Of a stretch of 64,000 bases of DNA, positions 11,740 through 23,059 are shown piece by piece. Position 1 is the first letter of the stretch. Every line of letters begins with the position of its first letter. The notes under the pieces are model-generated. The model saw nothing but the letters and a program-made list of their open reading frames with translations. It had not been told where the DNA came from and searched no databases. The stretch is from Agrypnia vestita (Eukaryota; Arthropoda; Insecta; Trichoptera; Phryganeidae), in the NCBI GenBank assembly GCA_016648135.1, contig JADDOH010001549.1, forward strand, positions 1 to 64,000, written 5' to 3'. A program made the position numbers and the translations under genes.

Positions 11740-12560
11740 ATAAAGAAAATGTCAGTTAACGGACTATTAGAACCAGACCAAAGAGGTTCATCCAATTGAC
11801 AAAATAGCTGTTTAAGTTACATATTGCCAAGTACCCTAGTTATGTAAGCCACTGCAGCCGGGAGTGAACTGCAAAAAAATACCTTGGAAGTGAATTGATA
11901 ATCAAAAAAATGGTATATAATGTAAACTGAGAAATGTACCTCTAATGAAAAAATACCTGTAAAGGAATGGCTTTTCAGAAAAGTATTTAATGAAAAATTT
12001 AATCTATCATTCCACTCACCCGATAATGATACATGTGACTTGTGTAATTCCCTCGCATGTCAATTGAAATCTTTAAGAGTTGAAGAAGAGAAGTAAAAAA
12101 TTTAACACGAGAAAAATGCATCTAGACGATGCTTCTAATCGATACAAGCTCAAATCAGAAGATAAACAGGTAGCCCAGGAAAATCGTCAATTAAAAGTGG
12201 TAATGACTGATCTCCAGAAATGTCTGCCAACACCTTATTGGATGTATGGTCAAAATTTTTATCTAAGAAAACTATGGACTATAAAGTCCATTGTTTATAA
12301 TAATATACAGTCTACGTCTATATCCATATAATAATATACAGTCTACGATCCTATCGATAAAAAAACATGCTGCACGATGTGGGATGAAGTTAACGGAGTA
12401 AGAGGTGGGAATAAAATTTGTTGAAAATTCTACAACCAATCAACATGAAGGTTTAACGGTATGGACGGACAGTTGCTCTGGACAAAATATAAATATGATG
12501 ATAGTCATGCTTTATTTTTTAAACTGCAAAAATACTCTTAATTGAAAATGATAAATTGTC
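11740..12560 (+). pseudogene. Decayed transposase-like gene, family 'GQN', copy C
   Basis: The + strand frames read, in order, EWLFRKVFNEKFNLSFHSPD (about 11968-12027), DTCDLCNSLACQLKSL (12030-12077), a QKCLPTPYWM block (12214-12243), a LWTI block, CCTMWDEVNGVRGGNK (about 12370-12415) and TDSCSGQNINMMIVML (about 12467-12512). A CxxC motif, LPTP, M/VWDE and D-x-C-x-G-Q-N are in the same order as in other members of this uncharacterised family. This copy keeps more of the chain than A or B, but stops and frameshifts interrupt it. Function is inferred only from repetition and decay. Confidence 0.65.
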
Positions 12561-13131
12561 TGTGTCATGGGTTAGTGGTTATTAATTAGAAATAAGGAAA
12601 AATATAGTTAATACAATAAGAGAAGCCAAACATTGTGCATCTAGTATTAATGTGACACTTAGTTGTGTTGGATAATTATCGTTATAATTCGTCGCATTTT
12701 TCACGTTTTTTAATTTCAGTGTTAATCCACATATCGCTACTATGATAGCAAAAGGGTAGATAAAGCAGTTTTTGTAATTATACTAATAAATAAAAGTATA
12801 GAGGGGTTATGTCAGTTACACATCTCTTCAATATGTACCTACTCCTATCTCAATCCCTTTCAAAACTTCATTTGCACTCTCCTGTAGAATTGTCAAGAGC
12901 AGATACAGCTTAATAATACCAACGGAGTATCGGCTCTAAAATACTCTAAGACATGTGTGTCACTATGTATAGGATAACATGTAATCAATTTTTAGCATTT
13001 TTATTTTTTGAATGGGCTGAAGGTTTCCAACTGAGCCAATTTATAATATTTTCTAACAGACCATTTATATATAAATTTTCACGCGCTATTGTGGCCCCTC
13101 AATATTTGAGGGTAGAAAGTTAGTGATTATT

Positions 13132-13313
13132 TCGAAGTTTACAGGAAATTAAAATCAAGTTCTGTCAATCTGATTTTGTCAACGTTTGTTTTATTATTAA
13201 ACTATTTACATATTTGTTAATCCAAAACACAAGTGGAAATCGTTTAGAAATTTACGATATATTGACAAAATCAGATTGACAAAGCATTATTTTGCTCTCC
13301 TGTAAAGTTCAAA
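13132..13313. mobile_element. MITE with long terminal inverted repeats
   Basis: A 20-bp perfect inverted repeat (13163-13182 against 13262-13281) lies within imperfect ~49-bp arms that start near GAAGTTTACAGG and end near CCTGTAAAGTTC. The whole is about 180 bp with no ORF. Target duplication and superfamily are unclear. Confidence 0.65.
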
Positions 13314-13854
13314 ATATTCAATAATGCCCTTTCGGCTTTCTTTTTGATTTCTCAGGTGAAGTCGAATTATTAAGAATGTACCTAAATACAAATCATTAAC
13401 GGAAAAGATATAATTTGAATAGTATTAAAACGACTTATAGAGATGTATCTCAGCTGTTGATTCCGTATTGTCATAGCCTTCGACACCCCGTCGTACATTT
13501 GACGATGTTTGGGCCGTGCCTATTATTCCGTTTTTAGGTCAGTCCAGCGCACTACGCGGGCTACCTTAACCCAGATCTCCGCGAGCGCTCGCAGTGCACT
13601 CCTCCGATCAATCTCTGTATTGCATCACCCTCGGAACGGGGTTGTGAGTAGAGACATGCAGCATATAGCGGCTATAACAAAGACCTCACACTCGACCGCA
13701 TCAAAATCCGCGTGGATAAGCAACTATGTTGATACGTAACAAGAGAATTTCTTTTTACCCTTAGCATTTATATATCAGATCTAGGATAGACTATCGAGAT
13801 ATTTGATAACAGTGCATTAGACAACTTTAAAATACGCATATGTATATATAAATG

Positions 13855-13935
13855 ACGGCCTTTGTAGCCCAGTGGGCATGACACTGGCTTCTCATACCTG
13901 GGGTTACGGATTCGATTCCCAATTAGGTCATAACA
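13855..13935 (+). repeat. tRNA-like sequence, probable SINE head
   Basis: The stretch has an A-box-like TAGCCCAGTGGGCATGA, a CTTCTCATAC segment with a CAT anticodon-like triplet, and a B-box-like GGATTCGATTCCC. It resembles an elongator tRNA-Met outline, but the T stem and acceptor stem do not pair properly. It lies directly upstream of the fold-back at 13988-14181. Confidence 0.5.
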
Positions 13936-13987
13936 CAAGTGAAGTATTTCGCTACGGTTAAAAATGTTCTCAGGTTTACACGGCCGT

Positions 13988-14181
13988 TCAGAATCTTTTG
14001 TGTGTAGTTTTCTGGGATATTCTGCCGTGTATATGTGACCTCTCTGACCGACGTTTCGGATCCCATTGCAGGGTCCATCATCAGCCATTGCAGGGTCCAT
14101 CATCAGGGCTGATGTTGTCGGCCAGAGAGGTCACATATACACGGCAGAATATCCCAGAAAATTATTCACAGAAGATTCGCT
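13988..14181. repeat. Fold-back element with ~65-bp arms and a tandem 22-mer in the loop
   Basis: The left arm (about 13988-14052) and right arm (14117-14181) are near-perfect reverse complements around a core reading TTTCTGGGATATTCTGCCGT. The loop contains two tandem copies of a 22-mer (14063-14084 and 14085-14106) ending in GTCCATCATCAG. A single, non-inverted copy of the left arm plus the 22-mer lies at 44532-44655. On the - strand the loop reads CTGATGATGG...GAAACGTC, see findings. Confidence 0.75.
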
Positions 14182-14509
14182 ACGGTTGTTTGTCCTCATG
14201 GCATAAAAAATAATATAAACGAACGTGGATAACCCACACGTTTTTTCCACGGAAAAATATTCGCCTGTAAATCTTGTCACAAGTAACTTTACAAAATGTG
14301 AAGAAAATTAAATTTAGACATTATATACGCAATTTTATGCTTCAAAAAGAATTTATCACTTCAACAAGTCCAGATCGCATAGCTTAAAGCTCCCACACAC
14401 ATTTCAACTAAACACATTAACAAACATATACAGCATATGCTAGTTGTCAAGTCATCAGATAAATACATTATGTAATGAATAAATAAATAATTAATAGTAG
14501 GTATCTAAG

Positions 14510-14587
14510 GGATGTAAAGGAGGCGAGGACTGACGGAGGCCATGGCTCGATATGCGCTGTAGACCCATTGAAGAAGAAGAAGAAGAG
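14510..14587 (+). repeat. Probable retroelement 3' end with (GAA)n tail
   Basis: A short GC-richer stretch (GGAGGCGAGGACTGACGG) runs into GAAGAAGAAGAAGA at about 14570-14586. The layout resembles a 3' end of a LINE with a simple-repeat tail, but no protein phrase is long enough to prove it. Confidence 0.3.
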
Positions 14588-15089
14588 ATGTAAAATAAAA
14601 TTCAGAATCTAAAACTAACAAGATAATAATAAACATATTTAATGAATGATCAATGATTCAACACTGAAAAGCAAAGTTTAAAAGAAAATTTGGTTACCAC
14701 AGAAGAAAATTTGATAAGAAAGATTAAAATTGCGTGCAATGAATTAAGACTTGAAACTCTAGGGAAAAAAAGTCTAAATTTAACCCTACAGAAGAGGTGT
14801 CGAAGTAACTAGACATTATTTTATGGAGCATTTTATAATAATTGCAACCAAAATTTTATTTTTTTACTTACATTGATTGTTCAATAAACAATTACTTTTT
14901 TCAGAATATTTTGAGTATGTTCAACATTTTCAAGAACACAACACTGCATTTTATCCCCAGGGGGACATTATTAATCAAGATATATATCATAGATGTTTCA
15001 TAGAGACGAAGCTATTTTTTGTATGGGAATGTAGGTATCTAAGACTTTTTGGGTACCCATAGGACTGACGAACTGGCTTAGTGATTACA

Positions 15090-15778
15090 GTGTAACGTCA
15101 CAATTCCACCCATGACAGACTAATACATCTATCAAATTTTTGGATGTTGACATATGAAACAAGGTGTGCAAGTTAAATATATAGAGATGTCTGATAGATA
15201 GTAGCAAAAACTTTACAGATGGATTCCTGCCTTAATAATGGGTCGAAAAGGTTCAAGCAACCATGACCTAATATCAATAGGTTTGGAGATATGCATACCC
15301 ATAATGTAATTTTTTATTCAATATTTCCGACTCATTTTTTGAACTATCATTACAGTGACTTATACCTACCTATGAAAAATTCATTGGCTTTAATACAAGT
15401 TGAATAATATTATAAAAACCTTGCAAAAATTTAAAATTGAATATTTTCACAAGGTTTTTTATCAATTTATTTGAGTTGTATTGAAGCGAATGAGTTTTTC
15501 ACAAACGATATATGTTACTGTAATGATAGTTCAACTTTTTTCGAAAAATAAATCAGAAATATTGAAAAAAATTCGAACTTTGATATTGCATATCTCCATA
15601 ACTATTGATATTAGGTCATGGTTGCTTGAACATTGTCGACTCATTATCGAGGCAAGAATCTATCTGTAAAGTTTTTGCTACTGGCAGGGTGTCTCAGAGG
15701 CAGTTTAGAAGTTGTATACAAATTCCAAAAATAAAAATTTGATAGATGTGGTAGTCTGTCATGGGTGGAATTGTGAAC
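15090..15778. repeat. Long hairpin (fold-back) element, ~690 bp
   Basis: The left half and right half are reverse complements along most of their length. Examples are ATTCCACCCATGACAGACTA (left, near 15101) against TAGTCTGTCATGGGTGGAAT (right, near 15752); AGTAGCAAAAACTTTACAGA (15199) against the match at about 15665; and the CAAGCAACCATGACCTAATA block against its partner near 15610. The turn lies near 15430-15450. The inner part starts with a GTGTCTCA/AGCAAAAACTT end shared with 23060-23290 and 52548-54320. There is no ORF of note. Confidence 0.8.
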
Positions 15779-16139
15779 GATGAAACATTGTATAACTTCT
15801 ACTACAGAGATATACAAAAGAATGAACATCATAAACAATAGAGATGATGGTATACGTCTCCCACCGGCATGGAAAAACATTTTATTCAACAGTAGATTTC
15901 ATAGTAAAAATAATATATTAACGCGCAAAAACCAATTAAATACAATCACCGAACAGGTAAATATCGACACAATAGACACACCATCGAGTACAAAGCGCAT
16001 CACAAGGAGCCAGTCAAACCCAAATTCCCAAAAACCAATAAGGCTAATAATGACCGAAGTACCCAAATTTAGATTTCGACTTGCCAGACCTCACTTGGTA
16101 GTAAGCTTCCGATACGAACGGACGTGCTCACACTGCCCC

Positions 16140-16294
16140 TCGTGACGGAAGTTTATTAACAAGGTACCCTGAAGATGCCTGTTGTGATTTAGGCGTAACG
16201 TCGATTGACGAATGAGGATCAGTTTTTGACGCGGGTTACCCCCAAAGAAATTAATACTAACATTTCTCATACCCGTGAAAACTTGTATTATATA

Positions 16295-16342
<48 letters not shown>

Positions 16343-17479
16343 ATATAAATATAATTTAACTATCATATAATGCACGTTGCAAAACACATTTTAGATCCCT
16401 CGATTTCTCGACTATTTAATAATATGAGAAGTGACGTATTTAGTACAAAAATATTCATCGACATTTTTTGTCGCAGCAGACTTTTTCGGCCATATTTTAG
16501 TGATCCCTATCAGGTCTGATAATAGCCACACAAAACTTATTCCGAAATATCAACAACTATCAAAACTGCATGAATACTGGCCCATGAACGTCGACTACAG
16601 CAGAAACTGGCTCAGGACAAAAAACAGTTAAAATCCGACGATTCTATATTATATCAAATAAAACTCACCCAACTTAACGCAAGAATATTCCTAGTAGCTA
16701 GTCGAATGCTTGTCAATCATCGGCAATAACTTAACCTGTACGTTTTGCAATGTACCTATATATAAATATGTAAAATTCAACTAAATAAAATAATTTGTAT
16801 TATAATGAAGAATATGCAGACAAGTTGTCCATTTTTCCAAGTTACTTACTCTTTTAGTAATAATATATTTATAAATGTTCATCATAAAAACGATTTTGAA
16901 GTACCTACTGAAAAAATAATCACAGAAGACCGAACTAGTTCTTCCTTAAAGTAGGTACGTACTATTTTTCGTTGTTCTTTCTTTATAGGTTAAAATATTT
17001 TAATTTATATGTTAATATTATTTAAATTGTATTTAAAAAACGCATTTTTAACCAATAAATAATTTGTAAATAATATTTTAAAACATTGAAATTTTGAGTA
17101 CCGTTCATTCAAAATAAAATAATATTGTATTTACCTTTCTTACGACCCTATATGTGAAGGTACACGTATCACACCTCCTAGCCCTGGGATTCAAACCCAC
17201 GCATGTAGGTTGGCTAGTATTTCTACTAAATATTTCTTAATATAATTTCATCGCATTAATATTACCGATAATTTTATATACTGTTTTATGTTTATTTGGC
17301 AAAAAAAAGTTATTATTATTTTTTTAATTTATTAGGTTCGCGATCATACACCGACCAAATAAATTTGATTTAAAACTACGCATCATTTTTTACCATTTTT
17401 ACCATAATCCTGTAAATGTCACCGCCACCACGGGACACGCACAAATATTAATATTTTGGTGATAGGACATTCGTTTTGA
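16140..17479. other. AT-rich stretch with a (TA)n microsatellite
   Basis: A TA run covers about 16288-16331. Near 17165-17215, on the - strand, a GTGGGTTTGAATCCCAGGG phrase looks like a B box of a tRNA-derived repeat, but no A box is present. No gene is visible. Confidence 0.4.
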
Positions 17480-18170
17480 AAAAACCTTTCACACGGAAAC
17501 ATCGCGCGAGCCAATGATCAAACCGTCGCTTCCGAAATCGGCGAAAACATTCCAACCGCGGTCTGGGATCAATAGCGTAGGGCCTCGGACGGCGCGAGAA
17601 GGTCCAAAGCGTAACATGGACAAGCGCGAAAGGCGAGGCGTGAAAATCTTAACGCTTTATCGAAGGTCTGTCGAAGTTTGAAGAAGGCGCAACGAATAAA
17701 CTATAGTCCACAGAGCGCGAGGTTGGAGATTTAGCTAGAGGAATCACGAGCAAAAATGTCGGCTGTCCACAAACACGACGGCCTGCACGTCCAAGAAGGC
17801 ATCCAAAACATCGTAGCAGTCACGACGGTTCGGACAGGCCGAGACGTGGCGCACGTCCGGAGGTCGCCGGGTTTACCTCTCTTGCCATGACGGCATGTCC
17901 TGCGGTCACACCCTGCCGCCGCCGCTGGCGAGCTCGTCATCCCCGATGAGCATGGTCCGACCGAGGGAGGAACAGGGCTGTCGGCGGAGCCGCGCGTGTG
18001 ACTGGCGCGCGGGCGGCGGGCCCACTGCGGCGGACCGCCCACGCCCAGGGCGGCGCGTGGCGCGTGGCGCGTGGCGAGGCACGGTTACGTTTACCGACTC
18101 GATTTCATCATTTCGATGGCAAATATTTCTCGGCTGTACTTTGGGTCCCCGACGCTCTTAGGATAAGGGA
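17480..18170. other. CpG-rich island
   Basis: This ~690-bp block is very rich in G, C and CpG against an AT-rich surround, with a tandem GCGTGGCGCGTGGCGCGTGG run near 18053-18075. It could be a promoter/first exon of a gene outside the window or an inserted sequence. Several long frames are open on both strands because of base composition; none resembles a known protein. Confidence 0.55.
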
Positions 18171-18495
18171 ACGAAAATCAAAATGATGATGACTTTCGTG
18201 ATGACAAATGTAATGATCGATGTTTAAATTATTCACTCTACGCACCTACTATCGTTTAACGCGCGACGTTTCAAGCTGAGTTTCATTCATTTACGCGTGC
18301 CTTACAAACAAATCGAGACGATTATTTATATACCTACCTATTTTTTTAAATCAAAACGTTTCCGTGATATATTTATATTATTGTCAATATTCTTACTATT
18401 GTCAGTAGGATATCAGACCTTTGCTGTCAAGGACGAGTGGTCTGAACACTCGACAACAAATATTATATTAATTGTAGGTACTGTATTGTATTAAA

Positions 18496-18670
18496 GTAGC
18501 TTGTTGGCGTAGTAGTAATAAATCTCGCCTAGCAGATCCAGTGGTCGGTGGTTTGAGCCCTATTCCAGGTCACCAGCAAGTTAGTCCTATATTCATAGCA
18601 CAAGCGTTTACCTTACTTTAAAAAAAAAGTAATAAGAATATTGATGCGACACGTATTACGTATTCGCATG
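18496..18670 (+). repeat. tRNA-derived SINE, copy 3
   Basis: This is a diverged copy of the SINE at 6220-6374. The GTAGCTTGTTGGCGTAGTAG head, the B-box region GGTCGGTGGTTTGAGCC, the CACCAGCAAGTTAGTCCTAT junction and the tail TATTGATGCGACACGTATTA are all recognisable. Confidence 0.75.
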
Positions 18671-18833
18671 TCTATATTTTTCATAAAAAAATCTTCCCTA
18701 AACAAAATATAATAATTTTGCTTTCTTGAAACACCTTGAAAAATATTGCGAAGAAAACAAAGTATTTTTAATACCTGCGAGTATAAATTATTATTGATAT
18801 GAAAAATTGCTCAAAAGATTTTACCTAAAATGA

Positions 18834-19586
18834 TCTATTCACCGAACGCAGACTATCGTCACTCACCCAACCGAACCAGCTTCTTCATCCTCGATGCTCT
18901 CCTTCCAGGGCCAGCAATCTTTTCTCGCACCGCGAGACCCAAGCTCTTATACTTCTCTAAATGACGCATTACGAATCCAAGATATTAATATTTCTATGTT
19001 TTTATTTATTTCTACATTATTTTGAATTTCATAAGTTTATGTGTGTATTTATTTACTAAATCAATAAATACATAGTCATAAAGTTCTTCTAATCTTTGTA
19101 TTATTTTTTATAAAAGAACAAATTAAACAAAATTTCGTCTTATATAAAATATCGGTAATGATTCATATTCGTATAATGAGTGTAATTTATGTCGAAGAAA
19201 AAAAATTTCTTTTTCTTGTACCTTATCTATTCACCGAACGCAGACTATCGTCACTCACCCAACCGAACCAGCTTCTTCATTCTCGATGCTCTCCTTCCAG
19301 GGCCAGCAATCTTTTCTCGCACCGCGAGACCCAAGCTCTTATACTTCTCTAAATGACGCATTACGAATCCAAGATATTAATATTTCTATGTTTTTATTTA
19401 TTTCTACATTATTTTGAAATTCATAAGTTTATGTGTGTATTTATTTACTAAATCAATAAATACATAGTCATAAAGTTCTTCTAATCTTTGTATTATTTTT
19501 TATAAAAGAACAAATTTAACAAAATTTCGTCTTATATAAAATATCGGTAATGAATCATATTCGTATGATGAGTGTAATTTATGTCG
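18834..19586. repeat. Tandem duplication, 392-bp unit, carrying a LINE fragment (- strand)
   Basis: The block starting CTATTCACCGAACGCAGACT occurs at 18835 and again 392 bp later at 19227, and runs almost identically to about 19586. On the - strand each unit encodes a short LINE ORF2 C-terminal phrase (VMRHLEKYKSLGL...EKIAGPGRRASR) like the one at 19900-20500. High identity suggests a recent duplication. Confidence 0.85.
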
Positions 19587-19899
19587 AAGAAAAGAAAGAA
19601 GACTTTTAATAAAACATAATTTATTATTTTTCAATTCCAGTAATATGAACTAGTGGCGTGAGTGCAAAATGGGGAAAACCGAAGAGAGACGTTATTGTTT
19701 AGAAGGGGAAGTATAAAATTATTATATGGGCTCATTCCTATTTTCTTGGTGTACTTGAGTGCTCTCACGTTAAAAATGCAATCAAATTTATTGGGAGGTA
19801 AGTATTAAAAAAAGTAAAATAAAAAATGTATTATAACACTTTAATGTTAAACATTTCCCCATACATTTTACATTTGAATAATTGTATTCATATCATTGT

Positions 19900-20500
19900 T
19901 ATTTTCGTCCCTTATCCGTTTCCACGGATATTGGCTACGAGCACTTTGCTTACTGCGGCCCGGAGCAGTCTACAGCGGACTGGCCAAGCCACGATCTTCT
20001 TCTTCCAGGGCTCCGACTTCCGGCAATCTCTCCCTGCATTATTAGATGCGAGATCTCGTACTTCTCTGGATGTGTCTTCACATGTCCTAGATATTGAAGT
20101 TTTCGGATTTTTATTGTTTTAATAACTTATTTTTCTTTATTCATCCGAACCATATCATCTTCATTCGTAACTCTGTCCATCCAGCTTATTTTGAGTATTC
20201 TTCTAGTAGATCCACATCTCGAATGCCCCAAGTCGCCTTATCAATTCTTCGGTAAGTGTCCATGCTTCCATTCAATAAAATAATACCAAAAACACGTAAC
20301 ATCTGACCATTCGCATTCATAATCCAAGGATGAGATCATGACTGCAGAACATCTTTTCATTCGGATGAAGGTTGCACGAGCTTTCTCGGCCTTACGGCAT
20401 TAGATCTTAATTAACCGAAGGATCCCATCTTTCGTTTAAATTTCAGCCGAAGTATACATTACTTTGTACCTTCTCTAAGTTTTTTTCCAGCAATATAAAA
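19900..20500 (-). mobile_element. LINE ORF2 C-terminal fragment
   Basis: On the - strand the blocks AFEMWIY (about 20220-20205), RILK/NTQNKLDGQS, KIRK-like/RTCEDTSRE, the C-terminal W-P-x-R region and FRAAVSKVLVANI (about 19970-19925) follow the order of a common insect endonuclease/reverse-transcriptase C-terminus. Frameshifts are present. The two tandem units at 18834-19586 carry a related piece, so the local cluster may come from one ancestral insertion. Confidence 0.7.
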
Positions 20501-20827
20501 ATTTTCATTCAAATTAACTGCGTTATTTTTGCTATGAGCTGTACGAGTATTTTCTTTTAGTTGTATTAAGTTCTAACCTAAAATTCTCACATGTCTTCAC
20601 TACTTGATTCAGCAGATGGATTTCAGAGATTTTTATTTAAGTTTTTTTTTGTTAAAAATCATTAATAATTCATGTATAAAAAGCGAACCATACATAGTCA
20701 AGAGAAAAACATTATGAAATAATAAATTCAAATATTTGGAAAAATGTATGTTTTATATTTTTTTAAATTAATAATAGAAAACAATCCACATCATTATCAT
20801 CATCTTAATCTAAGCTACAAAATTTTA

Positions 20828-20987
20828 TTTAACTGTAAATAGTTTCGGATATTTTATACGAACCGTATGTATTTCCGAGAAGCGAATCTCGAAGTTTCGT
20901 TGAATACTTATTCAACGTCATAAGGAGGACGACCTTTACCTGCGGAGGCGGAGGTCGGAAAAATATCCGAAACTATTTACAGTTAAA
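20828..20987. mobile_element. Small MITE, 28-bp perfect TIRs
   Basis: The TIRs (20828-20855 and 20960-20987) match over 28 bp, starting TTTAACTGTAAATAGTTTCG. The 160-bp element has further inner palindromes (GTTGAATACTTATTCAAC near 20900). A related body, beginning with GATATTTTATAC(A/G)AACCGTATG, recurs near 55460. Confidence 0.8.
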
Positions 20988-21049
20988 CATGTCTAACGAC
21001 CGTAAGAACAACCTTAACTCTTTAATACATAATTTTATCTGACCAAATC

Positions 21050-21311
21050 TATCTAACCTAACGTAATCAAACCTAACTGAATTAAACAAACCTAATTAAC
21101 CTAACCTAACCAAACCTAACTAATCTAACCAAAACTAACTAACCTAAACTTACCAAATCAAACTAACCCAAACAAAACTAACCTAACCTAACCAAACTAA
21201 CTAATCTAACCTAACCAAACCTAACTAGCCTAACCTGACTTACTAACCAAATCTAAACCTAACTAACTTAACCTAACCTTACCAACTGTAAACCTAACTA
21301 ACCTAACCTAA
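21050..21311. repeat. Degenerate interstitial telomere-like (CCTAA)n block
   Basis: About 260 bp consist of AACCTAACCTAACC-type units with many variants (ACCAAACCTAACTAA). The + strand is almost free of G. CCTAA is the complement of TTAGG, the usual insect telomere unit. The block is heavily mutated, so it is not an active chromosome end. Confidence 0.75.
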
Positions 21312-21469
21312 GTAAAAATAAAATATTTTCTAAAAAAATTGTGATTCAATCCTATATTCAAAGTTACTATATTAATTTTTTGTTGTCCCTATATTAGCTA
21401 CGATTTGCGTAAAGTAATACTATCCATAGAAAGTGCGTTTCAAATGTCAAAATTTTGATAAAATTTAAA

Positions 21470-21890
21470 TTTAAAATTTAATAATTTTTAAAATATTTGC
21501 AACCGTAAATCAATTTTATTTCATTTTTGAAATCAAGGCCTCAACTACTCAAATGTCAAAATGTATACGGAAAATTTCTAATTTTAAAGTGTAATAATTT
21601 TTTTAATACTTATCTACCAATAAATTTATTTTTGACATAAGGGATCTGGTGCAGTCACCAGGATATTTAAAAAAATCGGAGTAAGGCCATGTCGTCGGCT
21701 AAGAGTGTAAATTTGCTACATCACTTTGACACAAATTTACAGGAATAAAATAACGTTTAAAGTGAAATAACTTTTTAAATACTTACGACCCCCAAATTTT
21801 GATTTCAGTTTTGACATCAGGGCACTCCACTACGCCAGGATACTTTTTTTATGAAAATCAGAGCGAGGCCATAAAATAAGAGTTTAGCCA
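21470..21890. repeat. Degenerate ~165-bp tandem repeats
   Basis: Two to three diverged units share GTGNAATAACTTTTTAAATACTTA, a TTTTTGACAT(A/C)AGGG phrase, a CAGGATA phrase and AATCRGAG(Y)RAGGCCAT. No coding potential. Confidence 0.5.
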
Positions 21891-22389
21891 AACAATATAA
21901 CAGAATAAAAATGTCGGATGGCTATCCTTCGTGAATTATTTCGCTTTTCTGTCTCCAATGAGGTTCTTTCCTGTGTTTAGAAATAATTTTTGAAGATTTT
22001 TTACAGTTTTGTCAAGGTGAAATTTCTCCACAAAACTTCGTATCTCCCTATTTCCCACATAGGTTCCAACAAGTACCGATTGGGTATCCGAGAATGAAGG
22101 GTACGTTCGACTACCGAGACACTTTTTCTCGAGGAATAATAAAATATAACTGATTAATCTGAGATGAGAGTCGTTTGAGAACCGAGGTTTCACCGTACAT
22201 TAAATGTATCAAATAATGCAATCGTCAAAACGTACCTACGCATACCTAAATGTTCAGCCCAAGCGAAAAATACATACTTAAGCATCCTACGTATTACGTA
22301 GTGTGGGCCAAAGTGGGCACAATAATTTGGTCGTTAATTTTTAAGCCACTCGAGCGATGAAATTATTTGCAAAAGTTTGTTGTAAGAAT

Positions 22390-22575
22390 CACCCATACCG
22401 GGCGCCAATGGGCACGGCGGTCGGCGTCCCGATCGATGCGTCGTAGCGGCGAGAGGGCGTCGGGCGCCTGCGCAGTGGCGGCGCGGGTGGCGGGGGGCGG
22501 GTAGCGTGGCACGGCGCGCGTGGCACGGCGCGCGTGGCGCGTGCGCCGCCAGAGCGCCCATGCCGCCTTTTGTTT
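22390..22575. other. Second CpG-rich island with GCGTGGC repeats
   Basis: A short GC block contains GTGGCACGGCGCGCGTGGCA repeats near 22505-22545, similar in word content to the island at 17480-18170. The open frames here are compositional. Confidence 0.45.
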
Positions 22576-23059
22576 GTCACACAAACATTTAACTTTTGAC
22601 CCATTTTGACGCATTATACACAAACCTGACCTGTTCCGACAGGACAGCTCCTCGCCTGTGCGGAGCAACCTTCGTGTTCGCTCGATTGACGATGCTGACG
22701 ATTCTGATTCATGTAGGTACTCGAGAATGTATGTGTATAGCTTAATGAAAAAAACACTAACCAAAAAAATTTGAATTCGCGTACAGAGTCATGCACATAC
22801 GAAAAACAACAAACAACTCAAATACCATATTGCGTTTCATACATTTGAAAAATGATGTAGCTACTATCATTTCTAGAAAATAACGTGTTATATTTGTAAA
22901 TTAATATTATAAATAACATTTTTCTGATTGCAAGCTTGTATTTCAATTTTTCACTTGTGTCGAATGTCGCTCTATTGGAGCGACATTCGACACATAAAGG
23001 CAATTTCACGGTTAATTCGTCCACAATCGAGGCTCTAGCCCTAGCCATGTTCGACTCTG

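Noticed and set aside
13855..13935. Functional tRNA-Met gene
   Set aside because: A and B boxes are present but the acceptor and T stems do not pair; better explained as a SINE head.
15780..16145. 121-codon open frame on + strand
   Set aside because: Product (KNILFNSRFHSKNNILTRKN...) has the feel of retroelement sequence, but I could not tie it to a family and no motif supports coding.
17731..18186. Several overlapping open frames in the CpG-rich island
   Set aside because: GC-rich composition removes stops on all frames; no recognisable domain.
22334..22764. Arg/Pro/Ala-rich open frames on the - strand
   Set aside because: Same compositional effect in the second CpG island.
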